Source of the DNA: Planomicrobium stackebrandtii
Lineage (GTDB): Bacteria; Bacillota; Bacilli; Bacillales_A; Planococcaceae
Reading direction: 5' to 3'
Assembly (NCBI RefSeq): GCF_030814955.1
Contig: NZ_JAUSWB010000001.1
Span: forward strand, 434,001 to 498,000
DNA: 64,000 nt
Shown in pieces: positions 18,036-27,333 of the stretch. The stretch's first letter is position 1. The number at the start of each line of letters is the position of its first letter. The notes under the pieces are model-generated. The model was not told the DNA's origin. It searched no databases and was given only the letters and a program-made list of their open reading frames with translations. The translations under genes and the position numbers were made by a program.

Positions 18036-18449
18036 TTATTTTGATGCCATTTCCAAAATCACATATAAAACGCTGCCAGAACTTAATAAAAGAGCCGTCA
18101 GTTTACCCGCAAACTCCCAACGTTTCTCTGCTTTCGTTTTATCTAAATCATGTTTCCTTGCTCTTTCTTCCTGATTTCCGCCATTCAACGCCTCGATCAA
18201 CTTCCATTGCTGCGTGTTTTGACTGGTCATCATATCTTGTGTGGATTGTGCCGTCTTCCATATGGTGTTTTCTAAATTTGTAAAGTCCAACTTGATACTG
18301 GTGAATTGGTTTTCCAAGAGATTGATAGTTTCGGTTTTTTCAGTGTCCGCTTTTTCCAGAGCCGATATACGATTTCCGTGTTCATCTAACGTGTCGTCGA
18401 TTATTTCTATCTTTTTATACATCGAGCCATCTCCTTTACCATCAGGCAT
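18036..18449 (-). CDS. XhlA-like haemolysin/holin-associated protein
   Basis: 137 aa. A long coiled coil (residues ~15-100) is followed by a single C-terminal transmembrane segment (LTALLLSSGSVLYVIL), the layout of XhlA, which acts with the holin in PBSX-type lysis. Start at ATG 18449 has AAGGGGG 6 nt upstream; ATG 18422 with AAAGGAG is an equally good second start, so dual starts are possible. Confidence 0.75.
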   Translation of the reverse strand: MPDGKGDGSMYKKIEIIDDTLDEHGNRISALEKADTEKTETINLLENQFTSIKLDFTNLENTIWKTAQSTQDMMTSQNTQQWKLIEALNGGNQEERARKHDLDKTKAEKRWEFAGKLTALLLSSGSVLYVILEMASK

Positions 18450-18480
18450 ACTCATCCCCCTTATCTCTATTTTTGTCATA

Positions 18481-18508
18481 GAAAAAAGAGCGCCCGATTG
18501 GACACTCT
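18481..18508 (-). terminator. Intrinsic terminator
   Basis: Minus-strand stem GAGTGTCC-AATC-GGGCGCTC then T6. It closes the 18539-19304 cassette before xhlA. Confidence 0.85.
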
Positions 18509-18538
18509 AAATTTGTTAAGCTTATTGAATTGCTATTA

Positions 18539-18739
18539 CTAATCACCTTTTTTAAAAGTGAATTTTTTTTCATCGGATCTAACCTTAAACATTTCTCGAT
18601 GCCTCTTTAATACAGTATCTTTTCTTTCATTCAAAAGATTATTTAGTTCTTCGAATTCTTGTAAATTTATATAATTTTTATCCTTTAATATGTGTATTAA
18701 TCTCTCTACAGTTTTGCTTTCAGAGTTTTTCTCACTCAT
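18539..18739 (-). CDS. Small charged coiled protein of the 2TM cassette
   Basis: 66 aa, Lys/Glu-rich, helical, no membrane segment. A strong GAAGGAGG site precedes ATG 18739. No family recognised. It is the second gene of a two-gene unit bounded by terminators at 18481 and 19490, downstream of a SLATT-like membrane protein, and could be a partner or regulator of it. Confidence 0.65.
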   Translation of the reverse strand: MSEKNSESKTVERLIHILKDKNYINLQEFEELNNLLNERKDTVLKRHREMFKVRSDEKKFTFKKGD

Positions 18740-18815
18740 GATAATACCTCCTTCAATTCGATATTTAATTATATAAATATTTTAGTCATTGAAAGATTCA
18801 GTTGTTATTATTACT

Positions 18816-19304
18816 TTACGGACGCGGACTAGTATTGGGATTGATGACCGGATTCGCATTTGCTGCGCCGCCAGGATTAGCACCGGGAGTGGCGCCAGGA
18901 TCAGCAGGAGAATCTGGCGTCGTTAATACTTGTTCTAGTAGATCTTCAAAACGTCTGTTAAATTCTTCATATGCTTCTCTTGTAATATTATTATTGTCTA
19001 AGGAATACAAATGCATACTTAAATGTAAATGAGTGATTTGATCAAGTCTTTTTTTAAGAACCTTATGGCTACCCGTAATGTTTAAAAATTGATCCATGCC
19101 CGTAAAAACCATCAATACACTACTAAATGCTAGCATTACCTCTTTAGAAGCATCTACTCCAATTAAATACGTTACCGTTGCTGCTAAGCTAATTAGAATC
19201 AATTTCATAATAATTGCTCTGATTTTTGCGTTCTTATACCGTGTGTCTAAGTTCACCATATTTTCTTCCAATACGCCTTTTAAATAAAAAAACTTGTTAT
19301 TCAT
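18816..19304 (-). CDS. SLATT-like two-helix membrane protein
   Basis: 162 aa. Two transmembrane helices (~residues 30-50 and ~57-75) flanked by charged helices: YKNAKIRA before helix 1 and FTGMDQFLNITGSHKVLKKR after helix 2. This resembles SLATT/DUF4231 proteins, predicted pore-forming effectors in nucleotide-signalled defence systems. The C-terminus is an unusual Pro/Gly/Ala/Asn-rich tail (~35 residues). ATG 19304 with GGAGGG. It has its own promoter (19367-19395), so it can be expressed apart from the late operon. The SLATT call is from pattern only. Confidence 0.5.
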   Translation of the reverse strand: MNNKFFYLKGVLEENMVNLDTRYKNAKIRAIIMKLILISLAATVTYLIGVDASKEVMLAFSSVLMVFTGMDQFLNITGSHKVLKKRLDQITHLHLSMHLYSLDNNNITREAYEEFNRRFEDLLEQVLTTPDSPADPGATPGANPGGAANANPVINPNTSPRP

Positions 19305-19366
19305 AATTATCCCTCCTTCCATATTTATCATTATGTAAACAGGAAATGGGAACTATTATTTTCTTA

Positions 19367-19395
19367 ATAATAATACAATTATGATAATTTAGCAA
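19367..19395 (-). promoter_or_regulatory. Promoter of the SLATT-like cassette
   Basis: Minus-strand TTGCTA (19390-19395), 17-nt spacer, TATTAT (19367-19372), in a very AT-rich stretch just inside the preceding terminator. Confidence 0.65.
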
Positions 19396-19489
19396 TATTA
19401 TCTTAATATTTATTTCTTCCTTACTCCTGTTTATTTCAGGAAGTTTTTTAGTTTTAAATGAAGCAATTATTAAATTTATATGATTAAAC

Positions 19490-19514
19490 AAAAAGAACGT
19501 CCGGATGGACGCTC
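19490..19514 (-). terminator. Intrinsic terminator of the tail operon
   Basis: Minus-strand stem GAGCGTCC-ATCC-GGACGTTC then T5, next to the stop of the 84-aa gene. Confidence 0.82.
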
Positions 19515-19515
19515 T

Positions 19516-19770
19516 TCATATAAGTTTCTGTCTAGATTTACACAGCTTATCCCATACTTCCTTGCGCTTCGCTTTCAAGTATTCATCTTCCTCTTCTTGG
19601 CTTCTAAAGCGCATAAAAAACTTTAACGCCTCATCCAGTTCATCTGGTACGCCCTCTTTGAAGTTGAACACCAAACGAACCACCATAATTCCCTCTGATC
19701 TGTAATGTACAATTGCTCGTCTTTTTGGCCAATCAAGATACGTCAGGCCTTCTTTAAAATTAGGATTCAT
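19516..19770 (-). CDS. Hypothetical phage protein, 84 aa
   Basis: 84-aa soluble protein starting MNPNFKEG with AAAGGGGAAAGAG upstream. N-terminal half probably beta-rich, C-terminal half a charged helix (RSQEEEDEYLKAKRK). It lies between tail tip genes and the lysis cassette; role unknown. Confidence 0.6.
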   Translation of the reverse strand: MNPNFKEGLTYLDWPKRRAIVHYRSEGIMVVRLVFNFKEGVPDELDEALKFFMRFRSQEEEDEYLKAKRKEVWDKLCKSRQKLI

Positions 19771-19825
19771 TTCTCTTTCCCCTTTCCCCAATGTCGTTAT
19801 TCGACAATGGGATGGAAAATTCCTT

Positions 19826-20047
19826 TTAAGAAGTTACTGGCGACAATAATTCTGTCAATTCTACACGGACCATCTCGGTCATTGCTTCTGTGGATCCGCT
19901 GTTTGTAAAGAACTCAGCTTGTGCCACAACTACATGGCCATTGATATTGATCTGTCCACCCATAGTATTAAAGTGGACCTGAACTACCGGTTCCCCGTCC
20001 TGTTCTGTAAATCGAATGTTACTGACCGCAATGTTTAGTTTATCCAT
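19826..20047 (-). CDS. Hypothetical phage protein, 73 aa
   Basis: 73-aa beta-rich protein starting MDKLNIAVSN. Its ATG overlaps the preceding stop (TGATG), indicating coupled translation. Located after the tail tip gene; perhaps a small baseplate/tail accessory. No family recognised. Confidence 0.6.
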   Translation of the reverse strand: MDKLNIAVSNIRFTEQDGEPVVQVHFNTMGGQININGHVVVAQAEFFTNSGSTEAMTEMVRVELTELLSPVTS

Positions 20048-20499
20048 CACGCTTTATCCTCTCCTTCCTTTGTTTTAGTCTCGCTGATGTGTTCAAATGC
20101 TGTATATAAATGCTCGTAAGCAATGGCTTGTTTTCCGGATAGTTCGCCTTCATAGTCCTCAATGGCATTTTTCAAAGAAAGCAGCATCACGAGCGAATCG
20201 CCGCCATCAATCACATAATCTTCTTTAAAATACTCTTCCTGCTGCTGCTTAAAGGCGGCGACATCTTCAATGTCAAATTCACCATTTTCTTTGCGCTTGG
20301 GCTCTTCTTTTCCATTTACCATCGTAATTCCGGCATGTTCTTTGATGATGGCCATCTCTTCTTCCGCGACTTGGTTCAAACGCTCCTGCAGCAAGTTCTG
20401 AAATCGCGTGCGATGAATCGATTTAAGCCCTTTTAAGGGCATTTCCGCCAATAAATTAATGGTATTGCTTAACTGTGAATACTGGACTTTAACTTGCAT
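20047..20499 (-). CDS. Hypothetical tail-region protein, possibly DUF1617-like
   Basis: 150-aa acidic helical protein (MQVKVQYSQLSNTINLL...). Position directly after the tail tip gene and the helix pattern are similar to DUF1617 proteins of lactococcal/listerial siphophages; the assignment is tentative. AGGGGGAATC precedes the ATG. Confidence 0.55.
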   Translation of the reverse strand: MQVKVQYSQLSNTINLLAEMPLKGLKSIHRTRFQNLLQERLNQVAEEEMAIIKEHAGITMVNGKEEPKRKENGEFDIEDVAAFKQQQEEYFKEDYVIDGGDSLVMLLSLKNAIEDYEGELSGKQAIAYEHLYTAFEHISETKTKEGEDKA

Positions 20500-20518
20500 G
20501 AATGATTCCCCCTGTTAG

Positions 20519-23500
20519 TTAAAATGCTATTATCTTTCTCAATACTTGGCCGGTTTCAGTCCCGGTACCGTTTCGATCATGGCCAATTATCGTCGTGTCC
20601 GTTACATAAACGTATTTTCGGGCTGTCGGTGGAACGTCGGCATTTACATCGGCCGCTGTAATGTCCATCCATATCCCACCGCCTTCTTCTGCATGTGATT
20701 TAGGAATAAGTTTATAATTCCAGTCACTGTTTGCAGGAGCGCCGTTGACATATCTGGACCAAGCCAATAGCCAACCTGTCGGGCAATCGGAAAGTTTTCT
20801 CGGCGGTGTTATCGTTTGATTCGCGCGCATAAAGAAGGCACCTGTCCACAAAACTTCCCTACCAGAAAAACCGATTGGCGAACCATTGTAACGCAAGGTT
20901 TCGTTTTCAATAGAAAGTGTCTGCCCTTTTCCACTCAATTGCAGCGCATTAGCTGAAACGACGGAACTTGCAAAAGCGTTCGCATATAACGCAATTTCTG
21001 ATGTCAGTCCCCGGTGAAGCAAAAGTCGGTCGTGCCCGTATTCGGCATTTAGTCCTTGGGAATTCAACAGCAAGACATCTGCCCGCAACTGCGAAGAATA
21101 ATAGACTTCCCCGCTGATACTGTTAGTGATGGAAAGCGCATTATCGTTGAGCGTCGTCCGTGTCAGAACTTCTACGCCACTCTGGCCACTTTTTTCAATA
21201 AATTCGGCCATACCCCCGGCCAAGGTAAAGCTGCGGGAAGTTCCAGTGCCGGATTTGAAGGTCACCCCATCGATTGTCCCTGCCGTAATGTTCCCCAATT
21301 GCCCGGTGATATCGGACAAAACCGTCACCGCACCGATTAAGTTGATCCGGCTGGCCTCAATATCCACAGTCGTGGCTGATTGGTTGATCAGTGACACGAG
21401 TTTGTTTCCGTTGAAATCCGTCGTGCTCACTTTCGATGAAATCTGTCCAGCCTGCACAGTCAGTGCGGATTCGGCGGAATTCATTCTTCCGGTTAAGCCA
21501 TCCATACTACTTTGACTCGCTTTTAACGCAATGGAATTCGACAGCTGCGTAATGGAAGACTCAGCAGATGTCACTCGTGAGCCCACTGCAGCTATAGCAG
21601 CGTCTGTGTCTTCGGGTGCCGGCGTCCAGTCGGTAGCTTTGTTGCCTTCTTCAGACTTTAGATTTCGATATTCAATCCACGGATTAAATTCCAGCGAGAA
21701 TCCAGAACCGTATATACCCATAAAGCGTTTTGTTGTAGCTGCGCCCGTATGCGTCAACATCGCAATAAGCTTTGTCCATACACCGGCGGGACAAAGCTTA
21801 TAAGCTCCTGTCGAAGATAATGCCAACCTAACTTCAAATTCTGGCTTCACTTCAATTGATTCTATATAGTTACGTCCTTCTACAACCGGATAAAACCTAG
21901 CAGTATAAGTTGATAAACGAACGTCTGTCGATGTTTGATTGAACGCTCTGCGAACGCGTCTATGGCTTTCAAAAACCTGGTCTGTAATAGGGTATACTGC
22001 ATTGTTGTTAGAGATAAAATTTATATTTTCGCTATCAACTAGTAAATTCCTTCCGCCGACTTCCAACCCGTTCAAATCGCTGCGCAAACTGGAAACGTTC
22101 GTTGTAATTCCATCCACACCTACTGTCAGACTGGATACGTCGCTCTGCATAGTTGAAACTTGGCCGGCAATCGTATTTACCTGCGTCTGCTCTGCTTTTA
22201 AAGCCACACTATTACTCAGCTGGTTGATGCTGCTCTGCGCATTTGAAATAGAAGTCGTATGTCCATCGACTTTTTGTGAAAGTGCAGTAACGCCAGTAGA
22301 GATGCCGTTCACGTCGACGGTTAAATTCGCTACCCGGTTATCTACTGCGACTATTTGTCCTCCCATGGTTTCGACTTGCGTCTGTTCGGCCTTCAAAGCA
22401 ACGCTGTTACTCAGCTGCGTGATGCTGCTCTGCGCATTCGAGATGGAAGTAGTATGCCCATTAACTGTTTGCGTTAAGGAATTGACGTTGGAAATGATGG
22501 AATCTGCCTTCTGGTCAACGGTGGATGCAAATTGCTGAACGCTATTTATGGACAAGTCAACATCTTCAGGCGCCGGCGTCCACTCCGTGGCTTTGTTTCC
22601 TTTTTCTAGTTTCGCCTTTTTGTATGGAACTGCTTCTGCCGTGGTTACTGCTGTATTACTGTTTTGAATCAATACTTGGACGCGATTAAAACCTTCTGCG
22701 ACAACCCATGAAACTGTGGAATAACCTTCTTGGCCGATATTTATAATTACACCAGTAACTGCGCTGTACGTGTTGTCCGGACGATAGTAAGAAATGCGGG
22801 CCCGGCCACCTTTAAGGGTGTTTTGAGTACAATCTAAATAGACACGGAAGGTAATTTTATCGCCTACCTTAATATCGTAGTCGGCAAGATATATAATATC
22901 GCCTTCAAGGGAAAGCCTACCTGTGTAAGTGCCGACGCTTGAATTTCGAAAGGCATCGCTACTGTTCAGGATGAAATTCCGCCCACCAATCTCCAACCCA
23001 TCAAATTCAGTACGCAAGCTTGTTACGCTGGAAGATATACCGGATACGCCAACCTCAAGTGTCGCCAAATCGTTCCGGACACCGGTCACTTTGTTGTCCA
23101 CCGTCGCCAAAGCAGAAGATTCCGCTTTTAAAGTGATCTTCCCTGCCTGAACACTCAGTTCCGCACCAATGTCGCTGACTTCGCCAGTTAGCGTATCCAG
23201 CGAAGCTTGGCTCGCTTTTAGAGTGATTGCCGTGGCATTCGCCTCAATCTGCGCCTGCTGATTGGTAATCGTGCCCTCGATGTTCGACAGCTGCGTAATC
23301 GTGGTCGACATGGTGCCTGCCAGCTCATTCACATCGGTTTCAAACGTCGTCATGCGCCCATTGCCGGCTAATAGCGCATCTTCATTCAGGGCAACACGTG
23401 ACTGCAGATCACTTGAAGTGGCTTGCAGGCCATCGATTCGAGAAGTAATTCCGGAAACGTCACCGGTGATTAGGTTGATGTTACCGAGCATGCTGTTCAA

Positions 23501-25882
23501 TTCACTATCAACTAGATTGAATTGACCATCGACGTAATTGAGTCCTGCTTTGGCCGCGAGTTCGGTTTCCAGGTTGATACGGGTTTGCTGGATGGTCTGA
23601 TTGATCTCTGCTGCGATCTCCGTGCTACGCTGGTCTGCGTGATCCTTAGCATTTTCTTCCGCTTGTACAGCACGTGTGTCATCAGTATATTTTGCGGCTT
23701 TTTGCCAGTCACTAGCTGCATAGACTTGGCCAATGATTTTCTGTTTTACGCAACGCAAAATATCCCCGCCTGCACCTTGCGTCCATAAGTCGCCTGGATC
23801 GTACGGGGGGATTGGTGGTGCAATAAAGACGCGTCGTTTTCCATCGGCTGTATCCTTTGCCTCTGCCGCATCTTTCAATGCTTTCGTCACATCACTGTCC
23901 TTGAGGTCTGTCCATGTATGCACTCCTTGCTCAATGGTGTATCGATACGCGAATCCAGTGTCTTTGTCGTAGTAGACGTCTCCGAGATGGATATTGCGCA
24001 TCTCCTCTGTCGTCCACTCCAAAGCTGGATAATTCTGAGCGGTTGGCTGTCCGAATTCAAACCAGGTCATGACCGATCCATCAATCTGGGACTGCAGCTC
24101 AGCAAGCTTATTGGTGTACTCAATAAATGGAACAAAACTGCTCAGTTGATCATCGGTATAATCTTTAGCGTCCTCGGTGGCCACTGCCGCTTTGGCTGAA
24201 GCGATGGCGCTGCCGGCCGTTTCAAAGGCCGTGGCCAGTATTGCCAGCCGTGTGCGGTAAGCCGTGAACTTCACTTCCACATCCGCTTTTTCCGTTGCAG
24301 TGGTCCGGCCATCTGAAATGGCCATCCGGATGGATCCGGTCAAATCGGCATGTGCGATGTTGAACAGGGTTTTCGCTTCGGATAACGTTGATTTTACGGT
24401 TCCAATCAAAAGCACATCACTATAAATTGCCGTGTAGCGATTGTCCACGCTGACTTTCTCCGTGCCAATTGTATTCAGATACGTCTCGATAGCCCGTGCT
24501 TCCGCTTCCTCGATAATACCGTCTGCAAAGGTGGTATTGATCCCCACTTCCAATGAATCCAGGGCATCCTGAACACCTGATATGTCTTCCCGCGCCAACC
24601 GCAAAGCCTCATCTGCTTTATCCTGTGCCCCTTCCGGTGTTTCTGCGCCAATTTCGGCTGCAGTCGAGGGGGCAATCTTCACCCAGTCGTTCAGTTCAGC
24701 GCTCCATACGTGCGGGATCTCCAATGAACTGTCTGGAGTTATCTGAATCCAGATTCTGTTTGCGCTCCCTGCCGGTCTATCAATCGAGCGAATGACGCGC
24801 AAGTTATACTGCGCCTGCAGCTGCCGGAAGGTTTTGTAGATGTCCTCTTCTGAATAGGTTTTGACCTCGCCGATGTGATAAATCTTCTGGGTTTCATCAT
24901 AGATTGAACGTTCTACGCGAATAACTCTTGCTTCTGCATATAAAGGCGGATCAAATTCAGGATTTTTAATACGGAGTGAACAACCGAGCACCACTTTCTG
25001 ATTCGGGAATGCTTTTTCCATTGAAGCTGCTGTTATCACATATTCAACAACCGAAGCAATCCGTTTGTTTAATTCTGTCCGCCCGTATTGTTCAAGTTGC
25101 TTCAATGTCATATCCTGTTCAGAGGATTCGGGAATATAAATTCCAATAATCGGTTTACCATTGCGATTCCACCGCTGGAACGCATCTTCATCTCTAACAA
25201 CCGTATTTAAACGGCTACCATCTTCACGCTCAGGACCAATGCACAAAAGTTCAGTGACGATCCGATCACTATATACCGTTTTATCAATACCGGTTAAATC
25301 TCGACCGTAAATGACCTCTTTTTTCAAATCTGGTCCGATTCGTTTTACAAAATCGACAAAGCGACCGGTGAAGCGTGTACCTGAAGTTTCAACGCGAACG
25401 GGCATTTCTAACTCAAATTCTTTAGCTAAGCGAGAAAGATAGGTATAGACTCCGACATGCTCTGTTACGACGATGGTTTTTTTCTGTATGCTTTCATAAA
25501 CACCTAAGTCATATGTTGTGAAGGCCAACGCTTCGTTCGCTAACTCCGGAAGCGTACCAACATAAGTACCTGGTGAAATAACATACTCTTTGTCCATCTC
25601 GGTGTACGCTGCTGTCGAAACGACTTCCTTCTTATCATCCATTGATTCATTCGTATGGAAGACGATGAATTCTTCGAATGATCCTGTTTCAGAGGGGATT
25701 AAGATTCGACTTCTTTGATCAAAGAACTTTGCTTCTTTAATTCCTATTGGTGTGATGAATTGAAAAGAATTTTCACCATCGATTTCTTTAATATGCTTAT
25801 CTTCAGAAAATATTTTATCTCCCCGATTATTTAATTCACCTAACAACATATCTGTTTGCGGATTGAGGGCTAATATTTTCAT
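20519..25882 (-). CDS. Tail tip / receptor-binding protein (Tal-like), 1787 aa
   Basis: N-terminal ~370 residues are a prophage tail-tip (Tal/gp27-like) domain of the kind that caps the distal tail. Then comes a long coiled-coil region built from repeats of QSSIxQLSNSVALKAEQTQV (~1147-1274), interrupted by two similar ~140-aa beta domains (~967-1104 and ~1274-1422), each starting GGRN and ending KATxWTPAPED, probably carbohydrate-binding. The C-terminal ~120 residues (from GREVLWTGAFFM) form a separate beta domain, the likely receptor-binding head. Its ATG overlaps the Dit stop. Confidence 0.85.
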   Translation of the reverse strand: MKILALNPQTDMLLGELNNRGDKIFSEDKHIKEIDGENSFQFITPIGIKEAKFFDQRSRILIPSETGSFEEFIVFHTNESMDDKKEVVSTAAYTEMDKEYVISPGTYVGTLPELANEALAFTTYDLGVYESIQKKTIVVTEHVGVYTYLSRLAKEFELEMPVRVETSGTRFTGRFVDFVKRIGPDLKKEVIYGRDLTGIDKTVYSDRIVTELLCIGPEREDGSRLNTVVRDEDAFQRWNRNGKPIIGIYIPESSEQDMTLKQLEQYGRTELNKRIASVVEYVITAASMEKAFPNQKVVLGCSLRIKNPEFDPPLYAEARVIRVERSIYDETQKIYHIGEVKTYSEEDIYKTFRQLQAQYNLRVIRSIDRPAGSANRIWIQITPDSSLEIPHVWSAELNDWVKIAPSTAAEIGAETPEGAQDKADEALRLAREDISGVQDALDSLEVGINTTFADGIIEEAEARAIETYLNTIGTEKVSVDNRYTAIYSDVLLIGTVKSTLSEAKTLFNIAHADLTGSIRMAISDGRTTATEKADVEVKFTAYRTRLAILATAFETAGSAIASAKAAVATEDAKDYTDDQLSSFVPFIEYTNKLAELQSQIDGSVMTWFEFGQPTAQNYPALEWTTEEMRNIHLGDVYYDKDTGFAYRYTIEQGVHTWTDLKDSDVTKALKDAAEAKDTADGKRRVFIAPPIPPYDPGDLWTQGAGGDILRCVKQKIIGQVYAASDWQKAAKYTDDTRAVQAEENAKDHADQRSTEIAAEINQTIQQTRINLETELAAKAGLNYVDGQFNLVDSELNSMLGNINLITGDVSGITSRIDGLQATSSDLQSRVALNEDALLAGNGRMTTFETDVNELAGTMSTTITQLSNIEGTITNQQAQIEANATAITLKASQASLDTLTGEVSDIGAELSVQAGKITLKAESSALATVDNKVTGVRNDLATLEVGVSGISSSVTSLRTEFDGLEIGGRNFILNSSDAFRNSSVGTYTGRLSLEGDIIYLADYDIKVGDKITFRVYLDCTQNTLKGGRARISYYRPDNTYSAVTGVIINIGQEGYSTVSWVVAEGFNRVQVLIQNSNTAVTTAEAVPYKKAKLEKGNKATEWTPAPEDVDLSINSVQQFASTVDQKADSIISNVNSLTQTVNGHTTSISNAQSSITQLSNSVALKAEQTQVETMGGQIVAVDNRVANLTVDVNGISTGVTALSQKVDGHTTSISNAQSSINQLSNSVALKAEQTQVNTIAGQVSTMQSDVSSLTVGVDGITTNVSSLRSDLNGLEVGGRNLLVDSENINFISNNNAVYPITDQVFESHRRVRRAFNQTSTDVRLSTYTARFYPVVEGRNYIESIEVKPEFEVRLALSSTGAYKLCPAGVWTKLIAMLTHTGAATTKRFMGIYGSGFSLEFNPWIEYRNLKSEEGNKATDWTPAPEDTDAAIAAVGSRVTSAESSITQLSNSIALKASQSSMDGLTGRMNSAESALTVQAGQISSKVSTTDFNGNKLVSLINQSATTVDIEASRINLIGAVTVLSDITGQLGNITAGTIDGVTFKSGTGTSRSFTLAGGMAEFIEKSGQSGVEVLTRTTLNDNALSITNSISGEVYYSSQLRADVLLLNSQGLNAEYGHDRLLLHRGLTSEIALYANAFASSVVSANALQLSGKGQTLSIENETLRYNGSPIGFSGREVLWTGAFFMRANQTITPPRKLSDCPTGWLLAWSRYVNGAPANSDWNYKLIPKSHAEEGGGIWMDITAADVNADVPPTARKYVYVTDTTIIGHDRNGTGTETGQVLRKIIAF

Positions 25883-27321
25883 CGCGATCGCTCCCGAATG
25901 ATTACTTTTCCAGATAACTTGTCAAAGGGGTGCAAAAGCAAGGTGTTCATTCCTGGTTCGATATCAAAAAAATCACTGAAGAAATCTTTCATATCCTCGC
26001 GTTCTTCCCCATTCAATGTGACGATTCCTGTTCCGGTATCGATAACGAACTTGTCACCTTGGTTTGCGATGTAAGGAATCCCTTCTGCTGGATCGTTGTA
26101 TCGCCAAACTTTGATGCCTTTGATTCTCATATTCGCCTGACTTGTACTGGTTCCAGGCCATTTGCGAATAGCAACCTTCACTTGAGCAATAGGAGCCATA
26201 TATTGCAGGGCTTCATCTCGATAACTCCATTGTTGAGATACCCACACATGCTTTCCGTCTGGTTGAATTTGTGCAAAGTAAGGGCGAAATAAGTTGCCGT
26301 CACGATGTACGCGAAGCATTCCTTTAAAATCATTCCATGCAGGAGCATAGTCTGCTTGGCGGTGGTATTCTAATTTCCGGTTATCGACATTTCCAAGCTG
26401 AAACTTCCCTTGATTCTTTTTAAGAGTTGGCCACACGTCTTCCATGCCAATCTTTGCGATTGTGTTTCCCAAGGCATCTAAAAAATAAATCTCAATCATG
26501 CCGGTTTCCTTTGTGACATTTAATAGCTCAATTGGAATATCAGCACGGAAATTTTGGACTGTCTCAGGCAATGAACGCTGCTTTGCCGGACCTTGCCACT
26601 TTAAAGGTTGAATAGCTGCACCGAATGAAGTAGCTTCAAATCCCGCCTGTGTGGCAACCATCGTTCCACCAATATAACCATTATCAATTTCTGTCGGAGT
26701 GGTCCAGTTATTCATAGACTTCATGCTGTCATTTAGAATGAGCGTTTGACGTTGGTAAACCACATTTTCAATCGGCGCCGGTTCCCCAAATCTCAAGTAG
26801 CTTTTATCCGTAAAAATATCCAGATGTGTGATGCTGTCCAAAACCTCGATTTCATAGATTGGCGGAGTCTCAACCTTCCCGTTATTAAGAACAATAGCGA
26901 CTCCTTCTATGAAATTTGTAGCAAACTGTCCCTTGTAAACATACGGATCGTTGCAAATGAAATTAATGGTAACTTGACCGTAAATGCCAATTTCTTTTGT
27001 TTCGATTTCGCCATCCATTTCCGCCATGTAGATCCGGCCGGGTTCTTGTTCAAAAACTAACGGTTCCGGATCTTCACGAATAAACCAAGCAGCTAACACT
27101 TCGAGTTTATCGAGCCACTCTTGTTTTGATTCAGCTTCAAAATCTACCACAACTTTAATTGGACGTACGTCAGTATCGTAGCCATTCGGCACGGCTCCTG
27201 GACGACCAGGTATGACGAGTGACTTTCTTCTGATGGGCGCAATGCGCCCTATTTGTTTTTCTATAACCCTTAAATCAAATGGAGGTCTTCTTTCGCCAAA
27301 AGTTAATCCTAAACCTTCCAA
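25879..27321 (-). CDS. Distal tail protein (Dit)
   Basis: 480 aa. The N-terminus (GRRPPFDLRVI-like, then PGRPGAVPNGYDTDVRPI) is typical of siphovirus Dit, which forms the hexameric hub linking tail tube to tip. The C-terminal half adds a beta domain (WQGPAKQRSL...). TTG 27321 is chosen over GTG 27330 because AGGAGG lies 8 nt upstream. Position between tape measure and tip protein is diagnostic. Confidence 0.87.
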   Translation of the reverse strand: MEGLGLTFGERRPPFDLRVIEKQIGRIAPIRRKSLVIPGRPGAVPNGYDTDVRPIKVVVDFEAESKQEWLDKLEVLAAWFIREDPEPLVFEQEPGRIYMAEMDGEIETKEIGIYGQVTINFICNDPYVYKGQFATNFIEGVAIVLNNGKVETPPIYEIEVLDSITHLDIFTDKSYLRFGEPAPIENVVYQRQTLILNDSMKSMNNWTTPTEIDNGYIGGTMVATQAGFEATSFGAAIQPLKWQGPAKQRSLPETVQNFRADIPIELLNVTKETGMIEIYFLDALGNTIAKIGMEDVWPTLKKNQGKFQLGNVDNRKLEYHRQADYAPAWNDFKGMLRVHRDGNLFRPYFAQIQPDGKHVWVSQQWSYRDEALQYMAPIAQVKVAIRKWPGTSTSQANMRIKGIKVWRYNDPAEGIPYIANQGDKFVIDTGTGIVTLNGEEREDMKDFFSDFFDIEPGMNTLLLHPFDKLSGKVIIRERSR

Positions 27322-27333
27322 AATTACCACCTC

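Noticed and set aside
22060..22570. Repeats in the tail tip gene considered as a mobile element or CRISPR-like array
   Set aside because: The repeats are in frame, of protein-module length, and lack spacers or transposase genes.
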